A DNA stretch of 64,000 nt from Desulfovibrio inopinatus DSM 10711 (GCF_000429305.1 NZ_AUBP01000032.1:1-64000), one strand, 5' to 3'. Numbered from the stretch's first letter, positions 1 through 9,803 are shown. Notes: a model not told the origin generated them from the letters alone. Made by a program: numbers and translations.

Positions 1-204
1 ATGTGTATTTTTCCAATCGCCGTAATCGGGTGGAAGATCTCTCCATGGAGCCCCAGTTCGGAGTATCCAGAAAACGGCATTAATGAAAAGCCGATTGTCA
101 TGGGCGACACCTCCCCACGTTCCTTTTCTTCCTGGTAAATGAGGTTCGAGCAACTCCCATACCCGGTCAGAAATATCATGTCGTCTATGTGCTGCACTCT
201 TCAT
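1..204 (-). CDS. IS5-family transposase, N-terminal part (cut by window edge)
   Basis: Sixty-eight codons run from an ATG at 204 to the window edge with no stop. The translation contains the stretches ISDRVWELLEPHLPGRKGTW, NRLFINAVFWILRTGAPWRD and LPPDYGDW. This is the conserved N-terminal DUF4096 region of IS5-family (IS427-like) transposases, with the PWRDLP signature. An A/G-rich Shine-Dalgarno-like stretch (AAGGAAAAAGAAG) lies just upstream. In many members of this group the full enzyme is made by frameshifting between two frames, and the catalytic DDE part would lie outside the window. Whether the element is active cannot be judged. Confidence 0.85.
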   Translation of the reverse strand, partial: MKSAAHRRHDISDRVWELLEPHLPGRKGTWGGVAHDNRLFINAVFWILRTGAPWRDLPPDYGDWKNTH

Positions 205-276
205 TCTGTCTTCTTTTTCCTTTTAGTATCCGATGCCAGGAAAAGAAGAATAAAGCAATCTTGTGACGACACTACC
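1..276 (-). mobile_element. Truncated IS5-family element, left end
   Basis: The window edge cuts an insertion sequence whose transposase is read leftward from base 204. The outer boundary is put near 276 because the minus strand reads GGTAGTGTCGTCACAAGAT there, which resembles the terminal repeats of IS5-group elements. The other end lies outside the window, so the terminal repeat and target duplication cannot be confirmed. The boundary is inference; the transposase fragment is directly visible. Confidence 0.45.
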
Positions 277-527
277 TAAGCAAAGCTGTTCTTTCCGGGC
301 GCATTCCGTGAAGAGAGAATACGCTCCCTGTGTAATATATTTTTGACACTGCGCTGTCTTGATAGATTTTTTGACGAGCTTCAGTTTTCGACAAAGTCTT
401 CCATTCCCCCAATTCTATGCGGGCAAGACATGTGTGAGAGAGATGTCAGTGCACTCGTTTCATTGAAGGAACGAGCCTCGAAAACAATATGCACCTGCTT
501 GCAACAACGCAGGATAGAAAACGGTTC
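205..527. other. Intergenic stretch between IS remnant and glycosyltransferase gene
   Basis: This stretch holds the outer end of the IS element (to about 276) and then roughly 250 bases in which I see no convincing gene, RNA or terminator. Short open frames on the plus strand here have no ribosome site and run antisense into the downstream glycosyltransferase. Confidence 0.5.
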
Positions 528-1787
528 TTATTTGGGGATAATAGGCGCGATCCTGAGTTTATCGATATCCTCTTCTCTGGAATGGATACTCAGGCTTGCC
601 GGCAGAATGACAGGGGTGGCTCCCGTGGGTTGGGAGCGCGTAAGTGCATGTGCTTCAGCCAAACTTGCGGCAATAAGCTCAGGGTCAGGAGCTGAAACCG
701 ACAATAATAACGGGTGGTTTCCCGTGAGGTCTTTCCCTGGGTAGAATGCATTGGTCACGGTGTGCAGACCCATTGTCGCCATTTCCAGCGGAGGATAAGA
801 CGGATGCGGAGAAACCTTAAGAGATAGCCCCATATGTGCCGAAGAAAGCAAGTTGATATACGCCTCAACATCAAGCCAGCCGAGTGAACGAACTTCCATG
901 CCATGAAGATCAATATGTTGGTGATGGTCTCCCACGCTGACAATGCGCAGATTTTGACGCTCTTTGCGTGATAGTCCGTCAACAAATCGTTTGCACCCGG
1001 CCATGGCGGCATCAAAGGCATTTTGTAGAATTTGCGGGCGACTATAAACGACAAGCATCAAAGGCGATTTCGGTTTGGCTGGGAGCATAAAATCGACCGA
1101 GCGAAGCCAGGACGCGATAGCTGCATTGAGCGAGGGTTTTAACGTATACGTTTTGGCAAACGAAAATCCCTGTCTCCGAAAGAAAGCGCCCAGTTCAAGT
1201 GAATTGATGATGGCATGCGTATAGTGCTTGTGGTTATATGTCGCCAATATCTGTCCGTATGTGCTCGAAAAAGGAACAGACCCCGGTTCGAAATCTTGAA
1301 TGAAATAATAAAATGGCGTGCGCGGCCGGCCGTGTTTCGTCATGAGAGCGGCATGGGCCTGCCAGAGAAGCACCGATGTCCAGTCCATACAAAAGAAAAC
1401 ATCGGACGACGTGACGTCTAATGGCGTTTCATCGGAGTAGCTGGCAGTCTGGAGCGTCTTTTGAGGAAGCTGTTTGACATACGCGTTGAAATCGAACATG
1501 TCTTCGGCGTCTCCACGCGGTTCCTGGAAGATGAAACGTACCGCTGGATATGTCTTAGACAACGCTGCAATCAGACTCAATGCTGTCAGTAAATTCTCCG
1601 GAGGGACATACCGCATGCTTTTCGGAAGAATAGCATTGAACCGGGGAGCCGTGCCCTTTTCCCAACGAAGTTGAGGAATCGAGGGCAAGGGGGAAACGTA
1701 ACTGACGTTATCAAAGGTAAAAACATCCATAGAAACGTGGGTGTCCTGATCGCAAGTTATAATTGAGTGAACAGATTTTGTGCACAT
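528..1787 (-). CDS. WsaF-like glycosyltransferase
   Basis: A 419-residue protein resembling the WsaF rhamnosyltransferase family (GT4-like, GT-B fold), which adds sugars to cell-surface glycans. Recognisable stretches are FYYFIQDFEPGSVPFSS in the middle, then LMLVVYSRPQ at the start of the C-terminal Rossmann lobe, and the C-terminal signature SLKVSPHPSYPPLEMATMG with the family Pro-His-Pro-Ser-Tyr-Pro-Pro-Leu-Glu core. No membrane segment is apparent, so it probably acts at the cytoplasmic membrane face on nucleotide-sugar donors. The start is uncertain: the ATG at 1787 is followed by a second in-frame ATG at 1730 (MDVFTFDN), and neither has a strong ribosome site. It is divergent from the neighbouring epimerase gene, and the pair suggests surface polysaccharide synthesis. 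Acceptor and donor cannot be told. Confidence 0.75.
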   Translation of the reverse strand: MCTKSVHSIITCDQDTHVSMDVFTFDNVSYVSPLPSIPQLRWEKGTAPRFNAILPKSMRYVPPENLLTALSLIAALSKTYPAVRFIFQEPRGDAEDMFDFNAYVKQLPQKTLQTASYSDETPLDVTSSDVFFCMDWTSVLLWQAHAALMTKHGRPRTPFYYFIQDFEPGSVPFSSTYGQILATYNHKHYTHAIINSLELGAFFRRQGFSFAKTYTLKPSLNAAIASWLRSVDFMLPAKPKSPLMLVVYSRPQILQNAFDAAMAGCKRFVDGLSRKERQNLRIVSVGDHHQHIDLHGMEVRSLGWLDVEAYINLLSSAHMGLSLKVSPHPSYPPLEMATMGLHTVTNAFYPGKDLTGNHPLLLSVSAPDPELIAASLAEAHALTRSQPTGATPVILPASLSIHSREEDIDKLRIAPIIPK

Positions 1788-1891
1788 CCGCCAATGCCTC
1801 GGGAACGTGTCCGCTGTGAACGCCCAGGCTATACCAAGAGATATCCTCTGTTTGGTTTTTCTACAAGCTTTCTTAAAAAAGGCAAAACGTC

Positions 1892-2932
1892 ATGACCACG
1901 TACGATACCCTTAAAAAGACTTTGCAAGAGTCTCCACGAACCTGGCTCGTTACGGGCGCTGCCGGTTTTATCGGCTCCAACCTTGTGGAGACATTGCTTC
2001 GTCTCAATCAAACCGTTGTCGGCTTCGACAATTTTTCCAATGGATACCGTGAGAACCTGGTTGAAGTGCAAGGTCTTGTCGGACCAGAAGCCTGGTCTCG
2101 TTTCACCATGGTGGAAGCGGATCTGCTCGACATGGACGCTGTCCGCAAAGCTGTTTCCGGCGTCGATTATGTGCTGCATCAGGCTGCTCTTGGTTCGGTG
2201 CCGCGCAGTATAAATAATCCCATTGCCACACACCACGCCAATGTGACAGGAACGCTGAACATGCTTGTGGCGATAAAAGATGCAGGGACCGTCAAGCGTT
2301 TTGTCTATGCTGGTTCAAGCTCGACATACGGTGATCATCCATTTCTTCCCAAAATTGAAGAGCGTATTGGAATGCCGCTGTCCCCATATGCGGCAACCAA
2401 GGCGTTTGTGGAAGTCTACGCTAAAGTTTTTTCCAAAACTTACGGGATAAAAACCATTGGTTTGCGGTACTTCAATGTCTTCGGTCGCCGTCAACAACCG
2501 GGAAATCCGTATGCGGCCGTCATCCCGCTGTGGTTCAATGGCTTACTGACAAACACACCATGTTTTATCAACGGCGATGGGCAAACAAGTCGAGATTTCT
2601 GCTATATTGATAACACCGTTCAAGCGAATCTTCTCGCGGCAACTACTGAACGTGAAGAAGCACAGAATACGGTATATAATATTGCCTACGGTCGTCGGGT
2701 TACGTTGAATAAGCTTTTTGAGGCTATTCGTCAGGTCGTCATTCCTTTCAATGCTGACGCCGCTACAGCAGAACCCGAATTTCGCTCTTTCCGGCCGGGG
2801 GATGTGCGCCATTCCCTTGCTGACATTACCCGCGCACAACGTTTGCTTGGGTATGAGCCCCAATTCGATGTCTCTGCCGGTTTAGCCGAAGCCGCTGCAT
2901 GGTATGTGCAAAACGCGCAAAAGGAAGTGTGA
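1892..2932 (+). CDS. wbpP: UDP-N-acetylglucosamine 4-epimerase, WbpP/TviC type
   Basis: A 346-residue short-chain dehydrogenase-fold sugar epimerase that interconverts UDP-GlcNAc and UDP-GalNAc (or their uronic acids) using NAD. The NAD-binding glycine motif GAAGFIGS lies at about residues 22-29. The family stretch DYVLHQAALGSVPRSI is present, the catalytic serine region is GSSSTYG, and the active-site YxxxK is in SPYAATKAF. The C-terminal RSFRPGDVRHSLADI is typical of WbpP and VipB/TviC, and the similarity holds over the whole length, so this subfamily call is firmer than 'generic epimerase'. The product would feed O-antigen or capsule synthesis, in keeping with the adjacent divergent glycosyltransferase. 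A strong hairpin terminator follows directly. Confidence 0.88.
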   Translation: MTTYDTLKKTLQESPRTWLVTGAAGFIGSNLVETLLRLNQTVVGFDNFSNGYRENLVEVQGLVGPEAWSRFTMVEADLLDMDAVRKAVSGVDYVLHQAALGSVPRSINNPIATHHANVTGTLNMLVAIKDAGTVKRFVYAGSSSTYGDHPFLPKIEERIGMPLSPYAATKAFVEVYAKVFSKTYGIKTIGLRYFNVFGRRQQPGNPYAAVIPLWFNGLLTNTPCFINGDGQTSRDFCYIDNTVQANLLAATTEREEAQNTVYNIAYGRRVTLNKLFEAIRQVVIPFNADAATAEPEFRSFRPGDVRHSLADITRAQRLLGYEPQFDVSAGLAEAAAWYVQNAQKEV

Positions 2933-2950
2933 GAACCTCTGTTTTCACGC

Positions 2951-2990
2951 AAAAACGCCGGTCCCGTCATGCAACGAGACCGGCGTTTTA
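2951..2990 (+). terminator. Intrinsic terminator, probably bidirectional
   Basis: A 12-13 bp stem (AAAACGCCGGTC paired with GACCGGCGTTTT) with a 14-base loop, flanked by A and T runs, sits between two convergent genes. It can end both the epimerase transcript and the chemoreceptor transcript arriving on the other strand. Confidence 0.9.
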
Positions 2991-3012
2991 TGTGAATGAT
3001 CGTATTGAGTGC

Positions 3013-5058
3013 TTAAAAGCGTTCAAATCCTTCATCGTCATCCATGGCCAGCATGACGCCGTCATGAGAGGCTGTGGATTTTCCCGAACCATCGTCGGCT
3101 CCTGGGAGCAAGCGACCGGCTTTTTGCGGCGCAGATTTCACCTTGACTGTACGCTGTACGTTTTGTTGAGCCGACTGTCCACTCGGCGAAATCCGGAAAA
3201 ATTCCATGGTGTGCATCAGCAGTTCTGCCTGGCTCGACAATTCTTCGCTTGTTGACGCCATTTCTTCTGAACTGGAGGCGTTTTGCTGGACGACCTGATC
3301 AAGCTGTTGAATTGCCTTGTTGATTTGTCCGGCACCCGCATCTTGTTCTTTGCTGGCGGCGGCTATCTCTTGAACAAGTTCCGCCGTTCGTTTGATGTCG
3401 GGCACGATCTTGCCGAGCATATCCCCGGCTTTTTCGGCAATCTCGACACTGGATGAGGACAGTTCGCTAATTTCGCCAGCTGCCGATCCACTGCGTTCCG
3501 CCAGCTTACGAACTTCGGCGGCAACAACGGCGAATCCTTTGCCATGCTCACCGGCACGAGCTGCTTCGATGGCCGCGTTCAGCGCCAACAAATTGGTTTG
3601 ACGAGCGATTTCTTCGATGATGGAAATTTTTTCGGCAATTTGTTTCATGGCATCCACTGTTGCCATAACGGCTTTTCCGCCTTCTTCAGCATCGCGCGCA
3701 GCCTGAATGGCAATGGATTCGGTCTGAGTGGCATTATCAGCACTTTGTCGGATATTTGCCGTCATCTCTTCCATGGACGATGAGATTTCTTCCACGCTGG
3801 CTGCCTGTTCTGTGGCGCCTTGAGACAATCCCTGGGCCGATGCGCTCAATTCTTCACTTCCCGTGGCGACATTGTCCGAAGCCGTCTGCACTTCACCGAC
3901 AACATCTCTCAATCGAGCAATCATTTCGTTCAACGCACGGGCAAGTTCACCCACCTCATCTTTTTGGTCTATCTCAAGGCGATTGGTGAAGTCGCCTTTG
4001 GACATGGCTTTGGCGAAGTTGACTCCTTGGATAATGGGTTTTGTAATGGAGCGCGTGAGGAAGATGCCAATGATGATGCCTAAGACTATTGCCACGGCAA
4101 GACCGACGATAAGAACAAACGAAGCTTGAGCCAGGTTCTTGGCTGTTTCATTGGCGATGACGGTTGTCTGTTTAAGACCGGCTTGAGCGATCTCCTGAGC
4201 TGAAGACAATACGGCGTCCGCGGCTTGATTTCGTTTTTGGCCAAGTTCGGTGCGCTCTTTCCAGTTTCGCTGCAATTCAAGCATCGCGCTTTTGTAATTT
4301 TCACTCGCTTCTTGGATGGCTGCGATTTGCTTTAGATTTACATCTTTCACGGTAACAGCCCGTAATTTTTCGAGAAGCAGGATTATCGTGTCAAAATTCG
4401 TGAGAGCATTATTGATAAATGTCATGTCGCGCATGACCTGCGCTTTGAAGTTTCGGATGCGCGTATCATTACCTATATTGATGATCTCATTCACCCAGGT
4501 AATTTTTTGTAGACGAGATTTCAGTTTTTCTACACCGGCAAATTCTTCGATTTCTTGGCGCATAACTTCGTTTTGCGCCTTCAGGAAATCAGAAGCATTC
4601 TTTGCGTACTTGATAGCCGCTGTATCAAGAGTCTCTCGGTTAGTGTCTATTTGTTGATTGACTTCACGCGTTTGTTTTGAAAGCGACTCATACTCGGCAA
4701 CATTTTTTTGAGCCGATTCAGTTCCTGATTTCAGTTTTACGAGACTTGCGTATTGGTCCGCATGGCTTTTGGCTTCAACGAGGAAATTTTTTACCTGCTC
4801 TAAATCCGACATTGCTGCATCGTAATACATTTGCTCATCGCTTAATGCATATGATCGCATGGCCAGCATCGTGTCCTGGGAAGAACGTTCCAGGTCGTTG
4901 GCAATGAGAACTTCCGGAATGTATTCTTCATCGAGCATGATCGACTGGGTTTCAACCGATTTCATGCTGAAGATAGCCATCCCCCCCAGCACGCAGGTAA
5001 TGGCGATTAAAACGCCAAACCCGATTCCGATTTTTACTGCCAGCTTCATGTTCTTCAT
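3013..5058 (-). CDS. Methyl-accepting chemotaxis protein, HBM-type sensor
   Basis: A chemoreceptor of 681 residues from the chosen start. It has a membrane helix near residues 10-30, a long all-helical periplasmic region of about 280 residues, a second membrane helix near 313-335, a HAMP domain, and the cytoplasmic signalling hairpin whose tip reads [20 protein letters not shown]. The length and helical pattern of the sensor (for example [20 protein letters not shown]) suit the helical-bimodular (HBM) class better than a single four-helix bundle. No C-terminal CheR-tethering pentapeptide is seen; the protein ends in GFERF. Two ATGs lie close together. The GAGGAG ribosome site is well spaced only for the second, at 5058, which is why that start is used rather than 5064. 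A single-domain response regulator gene ends 26-32 bases upstream on the same strand and is probably cotranscribed. Confidence 0.9.
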   Translation of the reverse strand: MKNMKLAVKIGIGFGVLIAITCVLGGMAIFSMKSVETQSIMLDEEYIPEVLIANDLERSSQDTMLAMRSYALSDEQMYYDAAMSDLEQVKNFLVEAKSHADQYASLVKLKSGTESAQKNVAEYESLSKQTREVNQQIDTNRETLDTAAIKYAKNASDFLKAQNEVMRQEIEEFAGVEKLKSRLQKITWVNEIINIGNDTRIRNFKAQVMRDMTFINNALTNFDTIILLLEKLRAVTVKDVNLKQIAAIQEASENYKSAMLELQRNWKERTELGQKRNQAADAVLSSAQEIAQAGLKQTTVIANETAKNLAQASFVLIVGLAVAIVLGIIIGIFLTRSITKPIIQGVNFAKAMSKGDFTNRLEIDQKDEVGELARALNEMIARLRDVVGEVQTASDNVATGSEELSASAQGLSQGATEQAASVEEISSSMEEMTANIRQSADNATQTESIAIQAARDAEEGGKAVMATVDAMKQIAEKISIIEEIARQTNLLALNAAIEAARAGEHGKGFAVVAAEVRKLAERSGSAAGEISELSSSSVEIAEKAGDMLGKIVPDIKRTAELVQEIAAASKEQDAGAGQINKAIQQLDQVVQQNASSSEEMASTSEELSSQAELLMHTMEFFRISPSGQSAQQNVQRTVKVKSAPQKAGRLLPGADDGSGKSTASHDGVMLAMDDDEGFERF

Positions 5059-5090
5059 CGCCATTCTCCTCGGGAATTGAATGTTCCTGG

Positions 5091-5468
5091 TCAGTCGCCA
5101 ATCAAACTGCGAACATTGGTGACAAGTTCGTCGAGCGCTACAGGTTTTTTCATCACAGCATCGGCACCAAGTGTTCGGGCCAAGGTAAGAGCATCGTCAC
5201 GAGACAAGGGAGAACGCACAGCTCCACCCGAAACAACGACAAGTTTGAGATCGACCTGCTGTTTTTTGGCAGCGAGGAGCACTTCCAGGCCATCCATATC
5301 AGGCATAAACACATCGCTAATAAGCAGATGAGCCGGTTGAATTGCCAGCATCCTGAGAGCCTGGGATCCTTTTTCAAAGGTCTGTACATTGTAGCCGTAC
5401 ACGCTTAAGCCGCGCCGTAAACTATCTCGTACCAAGCGATCATCATCGACAATAAAAATAGTTTTCAC
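5091..5468 (-). CDS. Single-domain response regulator (CheY-like receiver)
   Basis: A 125-residue receiver domain with no output domain. Visible landmarks are the acidic pocket [12 protein letters not shown], the phospho-acceptor Asp in [13 protein letters not shown], the conserved Ser after VVVSGG, and the Lys in [12 protein letters not shown] chose the GTG at 5468 as start because an AGAGGCG ribosome site precedes it and the protein then begins directly at the first beta strand. An ATG further up at 5591 would add 41 residues with no family resemblance. The gene lies immediately upstream of the chemoreceptor on the same strand, so it may modulate that receptor pathway. A sigma54-like element lies about 28 bases upstream. 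Confidence 0.85.
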   Translation of the reverse strand: MKTIFIVDDDRLVRDSLRRGLSVYGYNVQTFEKGSQALRMLAIQPAHLLISDVFMPDMDGLEVLLAAKKQQVDLKLVVVSGGAVRSPLSRDDALTLARTLGADAVMKKPVALDELVTNVRSLIGD

Positions 5469-5495
5469 AGCTTCGCCTCTTTTGGGGCAAACGAA

Positions 5496-5511
5496 AACAA
5501 TTTCTATGCCA
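5496..5511 (-). promoter_or_regulatory. Candidate sigma54 (-24/-12) promoter for receiver-MCP pair
   Basis: On the minus strand the sequence TGGCATAGAAATTGTT matches the RpoN consensus TGGCAC-N5-TTGCW in the -24 GG and the TTG of the -12 box, with the correct spacing. The usual -12 C is T. It would place the transcript start about 17 bases before the GTG start of the receiver gene. The match is imperfect, so this is a candidate only. Confidence 0.4.
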
Positions 5512-6028
5512 ACAAGATAGTTTTTTATTTCTTTGAAATCACAGGAAAATTTAAAAGATCGTGTGTTCGTTGTGTCTTGAAAGCAAGACACTGTCGTGAA
5601 AATATGACATTTCTTCGTTTGAGCTGCTGTCCATATACTATCTCAAAGTGAACAAAATCCAAAAACACGATGAGATATATACGGAACGTCCATGCAAAGT
5701 ATATGGATTGCTTCTTTCACTTCATGAAAAAAGTGATGAGATTATCTTTTCTATTGCATGATTCTATAAATACGGCAAGAGGAGAATGTAAAGGAAAAGT
5801 GTAAATTGGAAACACTTCATACTGTGATAAAGCGCATAAAACTGAGGGAATAATTGGAGAAAAGAGTGGCGAAGAAAGACAACTTTCAGTTTTTTCATGG
5901 AATGGAGAAGAAATGAAAAAACAATATGTACTATAATAGTATGGAAATAGTGATGGCTAGAGTGTTTGCTGGCTAATCCTAGAGAATGAAGAGCCGGAGC
6001 CGCATCGCCCCGGCCCTTCAAAATGGTC
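5512..6028. other. AT-rich intergenic region
   Basis: About 500 bases with low GC and no believable coding frame. It contains the upstream region of the receiver-MCP pair. At its left-to-right end (5989-6018) it also has an imperfect GC-rich hairpin (GCCGGAGC pairing with GCCCCGGC, one mismatch) that could terminate the EF-hand gene transcript arriving on the minus strand. Confidence 0.5.
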
Positions 6029-6283
6029 TTATTGATTGTTTTTCTTGAATTGCTTCATGTCTTCTTTCACCGCCACCCATTCTGTCACAACAACATAGCC
6101 ATCACCATCTTGGTCGGCCTTGACGAATTGCTGCACAGGGTACCAGACAATGAATTCATCTTTCGAAACTTTGCCGTCTTTGTTTGTGTCCAATGCATCA
6201 AAATCTGCATCCGAAGAGGCGAGCGCGAAAGAGCTCGTGACGACGAGGGCAAGAACGAACAGCGTGGATAAAAGTTTTTTCAT
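6029..6283 (-). CDS. Exported EF-hand protein
   Basis: An 84-residue protein with an N-terminal signal peptide (MKKLLSTLFVLALVVTS, then a small-residue cleavage region near ALAS) and two calcium-binding EF-hand loops. The first is DTNKDGKVSKDE and the second DQDGDGYVVVTE, both with the Asp/Asn ligands at loop positions 1, 3 and 5 and a Glu at 12. It is therefore likely a periplasmic calcium-binding protein of calerythrin-like or 'EF-hand domain' type. Its partner is unknown. The start at 6283 is preferred because it has a GGAGAAG ribosome site and opens the signal peptide. A longer frame starting at 6481 would bury the signal peptide. It lies downstream of ADH synthase on the same strand but 200 bases away. 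Confidence 0.82.
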   Translation of the reverse strand: MKKLLSTLFVLALVVTSSFALASSDADFDALDTNKDGKVSKDEFIVWYPVQQFVKADQDGDGYVVVTEWVAVKEDMKQFKKNNQ

Positions 6284-6490
6284 TTTTTCTTCTCCATGTG
6301 GTTGATTGTTGAACCGATGCGATGGGGAGACGTCTTGCTGTCCTATCCTGAATTCTCCACGAAATGTCAATAAACGATATTCTACGCGTTCAAAAGCATT
6401 CCAATCGTCATGCCTTAAAAAATGGCTCTCCAATATCTTTTTGTCATGGCGCGTCCCGGAAAGACATCCATCACGCGCCACGTCGGCCAG

Positions 6491-7291
6491 CTACAGATCT
6501 CCCACCTGAGCGATGGCGTCGTCAGTGCTGTACTCTCCATGAACAATGAGGTTCAGTGCTTTCAATAAGGTTTTCGGGTCTTTATGTTGAAAAATGTTTC
6601 GTCCAACAGAAAGCCCTGCTCCACCGGCTTGAACGGATTCCTCAACCATTTTGAGAAAGCTGCGCGTATCCGGGGTTTTAGGACCTCCAGCAATAACAAC
6701 AGGGATGCAGCTTCCGTCTACGACTTTGCTAAATGATTCCGGCTCGCCGGTGTACGGTACTTTGACCACGTCAGCACCGAGTTCCACGCCAACGCGTGCA
6801 CAATGTGCAACAATTTCCGGGTCGAATTCATTCGCGATTTTGGGGCCTCGACCGTATATCATGGCCAGAATCGGAATCCCCCACGACGAAGCCGCCTTGC
6901 TGACCTCACCAAGATGACCGAGCATGGAAGCCTCTGCCTCATCGCCCAGGTTGATATGTAACGACACGGCGTCTGCTCCCAGCGTAATGGCTTCTTCGAC
7001 CGTGCAGACCAGGGTTTTGGCTCCAGGGAATGGCGACAGGTTTGTGCTGGCCGACAAATGAACGATCAGGCCAATATCTTTGCCTTGCGTTCGGTGTCCG
7101 CAGCGAACCAATCCTTTATGCATGAGGACGGCATTCGCGCCACCTTCAACGATGTTTCCTACGGTTTTTTTCATATCAGTCAGGCCAAAAATAGGGCCAA
7201 CACTGACACCATGGTCTAAGGGAACAATAATAGTGCGGTTTGTGTCACGGTTGAAAATGCGTTCACGACGAATGGCTTTTCCGATTTGCAT
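6491..7291 (-). CDS. 2-amino-3,7-dideoxy-D-threo-hept-6-ulosonate (ADH) synthase
   Basis: A 266-residue DhnA-type class I aldolase-fold enzyme. Full-length resemblance is to the archaeal/deltaproteobacterial ADH synthases (the MJ0400 type): RLERIFNR-like start ([20 protein letters not shown]), [20 protein letters not shown], the Schiff-base Lys in [10 protein letters not shown], and VIAGGPKT plus VGRNIFQH. In this pathway the enzyme condenses 6-deoxy-5-ketofructose-1-phosphate with aspartate semialdehyde to enter 3-dehydroquinate synthesis, bypassing DAHP synthase. The usual partner, dehydroquinate synthase II, is not in this window. The start at 7291 has an AAGGAGC ribosome site; an upstream in-frame start at 7333 lies inside a hairpin. 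The alternative reading, a fructose-bisphosphate aldolase of the same fold, is less likely given the closer motif match. Confidence 0.82.
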   Translation of the reverse strand: MQIGKAIRRERIFNRDTNRTIIVPLDHGVSVGPIFGLTDMKKTVGNIVEGGANAVLMHKGLVRCGHRTQGKDIGLIVHLSASTNLSPFPGAKTLVCTVEEAITLGADAVSLHINLGDEAEASMLGHLGEVSKAASSWGIPILAMIYGRGPKIANEFDPEIVAHCARVGVELGADVVKVPYTGEPESFSKVVDGSCIPVVIAGGPKTPDTRSFLKMVEESVQAGGAGLSVGRNIFQHKDPKTLLKALNLIVHGEYSTDDAIAQVGDL

Positions 7292-7314
7292 GAGATGCTC
7301 CTTGTGGTTGTGCC

Positions 7315-7350
7315 AAAAAAAAGGCCGCGGCATGAAGCCGCGGCCTTTGA
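7315..7350 (-). terminator. Intrinsic terminator after small ORF
   Basis: A perfect 12 bp GC-rich stem (AAAGGCCGCGGC with GCCGCGGCCTTT, loop ATGAA) is followed on the minus strand by a run of T. It separates the small ORF at 7380-7508 from the ADH synthase gene, so that gene probably has its own promoter in the short gap or depends on read-through. Confidence 0.9.
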
Positions 7351-7379
7351 GGCGTTGTCGGGAGGTGTGGACCGTTTTT

Positions 7380-7508
7380 TTACATTGAATGCACGTCTTC
7401 CAGCACGCTCGACCGCGGCGTGATATCTGGAAGGTAATAATAGGGGTACGAAAAGTACTGCGCTAAGCCGTAAAAATCCACGGCAAAACTCTTGTGTTGT
7501 GCAATCAT
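7380..7508 (-). CDS. Small ORF, 42 residues, unknown
   Basis: An open frame of 42 codons with an AGGAAGA ribosome site a few bases before the ATG and a strong terminator 30 bases after the stop. The product starts [19 protein letters not shown] and is rich in aromatic residues in the middle (a Tyr-Pro-Tyr-Tyr-Tyr run), with an acidic C-terminus. No signal peptide or membrane helix is evident and I do not recognise a family. It sits between a chemoreceptor gene (110 bases upstream, same strand) and ADH synthase. The ribosome site and terminator argue for translation; lack of a known family leaves this open. Confidence 0.5.
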   Translation of the reverse strand: MIAQHKSFAVDFYGLAQYFSYPYYYLPDITPRSSVLEDVHSM

Positions 7509-7617
7509 ATATTCTTCCTATCGATGACAGGTTCCGTCTGTCAAGCATAAACACCGGAAGTATAGACTCTTGTGAAAATGAACCAGGAAAGTCACCATGC
7601 TAAAACAAAACTAATCC

Positions 7618-9582
7618 CTAAAATTGTTCGAAATCTGTATCCAATGGGTGCGTGTCGATTTCGAAACGTCGTTGTGTTGGAATTGGTCGTTGTGGTGATG
7701 TCTTTTTCACCACTTTGACGACTTTTTGCGGGTTATGGTTCTGTGTGTGCCCATGGTAATTATTGATTTTGAAAAATTGCATGATTTGAATCAGTTGTTG
7801 CGCTTGGCTTGATAATTCTTCACTGGTGGAAGACATTTCTTCTGCGGCGGCTGCGTTTTGTTGTACCACTTGGTCAAACTGATGGAGGGCTTTCGTTATC
7901 TGGCTTGCACCAGCGCTTTGCTCGTTGCTTGCCGCGGTAATTTCCTGCACAAGATCCGCCGTTCGCGTAATATCAGGGACGATCTGCGCAAGCATCCGTC
8001 CAGCCTTTTCGGCGATGCTGACACTGGTTGACGAGAGTTCGCTAATTTCGCCGGCCGCTGTACCGCTTCGTTCGGCCAATTTTCGGACTTCGGCGGCAAC
8101 AACGGCAAATCCTTTGCCGTGTTCACCAGCGCGTGCGGCCTCAATTGCTGCATTCAAGGCAAGAAGGTTGGTCTGTCGGGCGATTTCTTCGATAATCGTT
8201 ATTTTCTCTGCAATCTGTTTCATCGCCTCGACAGTTGCATTGACGGCTTCGCCTCCCTCTTTGGCGTCCTTTGCCGTTTTGAGTGCCATCGATTCGGTCA
8301 CGTTGGCATTTTCGGCATTTTGTTTAATGCCAGACGTCATTTCTTCCATTGATGAGGAAACTTCTTCGACGCTGGCCGCCTGTTCTGTTGCCCCTTGAGA
8401 CAATGAAACACTGGACGACGAGAGTTCTTCAGCTCCAGCAGCCACGTTTTCCGAAGCTGTCGAAACTTCTGTTACCACATTGCAGAGTCGGGAAACCATG
8501 TTGTGCATATCGGCGTAGACACCACGCATGCCAGAATTCTCAAAGGAGATATCAAGATCACCTTGAGCGACTTGTCGAGTAATATCCGCAATGATTGCTG
8601 GATCCCGACCAAGCTGTGCAAGCACACTGCGAATAATTATCAACGCAGCTAAAACGGCAATAACAATAGCAGCGACACTGATGACAATAATCAACGTGAG
8701 GGCTTGGCTGTTTTTGCGAGCGACCTCGGGGCCCAGGATATTCTGTTCATGCTGGAGCGATGCCTTCACCGCTTCCAGATCAGACGCAAATTGAGGGCCG
8801 AGGACTTCCAGTGTGTTGTCGATGATATCATTTCGAGTGAAGATGACTTGGACGAGTTGGTCGAAGGCCGTGTCGTATTCGGAAAAGATCTGCAATACTT
8901 TCGCAGCTGTTTGCTTGATAATGGGAGATGTCGTTGCGACGTTAAGCTGGCTAATAATTGTTTTAAATGTGGCAAGTTCTTTTTTTACGGAATCCACATT
9001 CGCTTGTGTGTTGGCTGAGAGGAACATAACGACATGAAAACGTACAAGAAGCAACTGCTCCAGTGCCGATCCAGCCAAATAGGTGAGTTCTGTATTTCCT
9101 AAGTTATAACTTTCCTGCATAACAGAGGACATCGTCTGATGGAGAACAGGACCTTGTTTTGCAAGAATTCCATCAAAAAGTGCTGTATACTTTCGTTGAA
9201 GTTCAACAATGCGAGAAAAATAATCACGGTATGTTTGTATATTATTGATTGATTTTTCTATTTTTAATGCACTTTCAGGAGCAGTGATGTTGTTTTTTGC
9301 CTGTTCAAGGAGTGTATCAAGGCTGCTAAGATATTCCTTGTACCTCTTGAAGGATTCTTCTTTCCCTTTCAAGATGAAATCCTTGACGTTCATTCGTACC
9401 ATGAGCATGTCAGCTTGCATACGACTGGACAAATCGTAGGTCGACGCCAGGTGTTGATAGGTGCTAAAGTTGTCACCGGCATTTTGAATGGAAAAGATTC
9501 CAACGACGGCCGTGGTGATCATGAACAGGGTAATGAGACCGAAACCAAGAATTAGCTTCTTAGCTAACGTGAGCTTTGCCAT
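7618..9582 (-). CDS. Methyl-accepting chemotaxis protein, HBM-like sensor
   Basis: A 654-residue chemoreceptor. A membrane helix at about residues 9-31 and another near 298-320 enclose a long helical periplasmic domain. Its two similar helical halves (around [18 protein letters not shown] and [20 protein letters not shown]) fit an HBM-type ligand domain. A divergent HAMP region ([17 protein letters not shown]) follows, then the signalling domain with the conserved tip [20 protein letters not shown]. The signalling half is close to that of the receptor at 3013-5058, pointing to the same CheA/CheW array and an older duplication with divergence of the sensors. The tail ends in Gln-Phe without a recognisable CheR-binding pentapeptide. 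It is divergent from pyrB. Confidence 0.9.
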   Translation of the reverse strand: MAKLTLAKKLILGFGLITLFMITTAVVGIFSIQNAGDNFSTYQHLASTYDLSSRMQADMLMVRMNVKDFILKGKEESFKRYKEYLSSLDTLLEQAKNNITAPESALKIEKSINNIQTYRDYFSRIVELQRKYTALFDGILAKQGPVLHQTMSSVMQESYNLGNTELTYLAGSALEQLLLVRFHVVMFLSANTQANVDSVKKELATFKTIISQLNVATTSPIIKQTAAKVLQIFSEYDTAFDQLVQVIFTRNDIIDNTLEVLGPQFASDLEAVKASLQHEQNILGPEVARKNSQALTLIIVISVAAIVIAVLAALIIIRSVLAQLGRDPAIIADITRQVAQGDLDISFENSGMRGVYADMHNMVSRLCNVVTEVSTASENVAAGAEELSSSSVSLSQGATEQAASVEEVSSSMEEMTSGIKQNAENANVTESMALKTAKDAKEGGEAVNATVEAMKQIAEKITIIEEIARQTNLLALNAAIEAARAGEHGKGFAVVAAEVRKLAERSGTAAGEISELSSTSVSIAEKAGRMLAQIVPDITRTADLVQEITAASNEQSAGASQITKALHQFDQVVQQNAAAAEEMSSTSEELSSQAQQLIQIMQFFKINNYHGHTQNHNPQKVVKVVKKTSPQRPIPTQRRFEIDTHPLDTDFEQF

Positions 9583-9749
9583 GAATATGCTCCCATATGA
9601 GATTGCAACAATTGGCGCAACGGATAAAACAACGACAAGGACTTGAGCTGCGTATCGCTTTTTGAATCAAATGAAAATGGTCTTGAGTGAGAGGGAAACC
9701 ACGCAAACCTGACATTGACGCGGCCAGCTGCTTGTGAAAAAATTCATCG

Positions 9750-9772
9750 CTCCCCGCGGGGGAGGCTGTTTT
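9750..9772 (+). promoter_or_regulatory. Terminator-like hairpin in the pyrB leader
   Basis: CTCCCC-GCG-GGGGAG forms a tight 6 bp GC stem followed by GCTGTTTT, about 30 bases before pyrB. It looks like an intrinsic terminator placed in the leader, which is how several bacteria attenuate pyr genes. Nothing else in the leader (no anti-terminator or PyrR-binding sequence I can recognise) proves attenuation. Confidence 0.35.
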
Positions 9773-9803
9773 AACGCCATGCCAAGTACGGAGTAGCCCC
9801 TTC

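Noticed and set aside
5469-5591. Longer start for the receiver gene at 5591
   Set aside because: The extra 41 residues precede the first beta strand of the receiver; the GTG at 5468 has a good ribosome site.
7516-7544. TTGACA box upstream of the 42-residue ORF as its promoter
   Set aside because: The best -10 match is poor and transcription would begin at the start codon itself; the dyad there fits a hairpin better.
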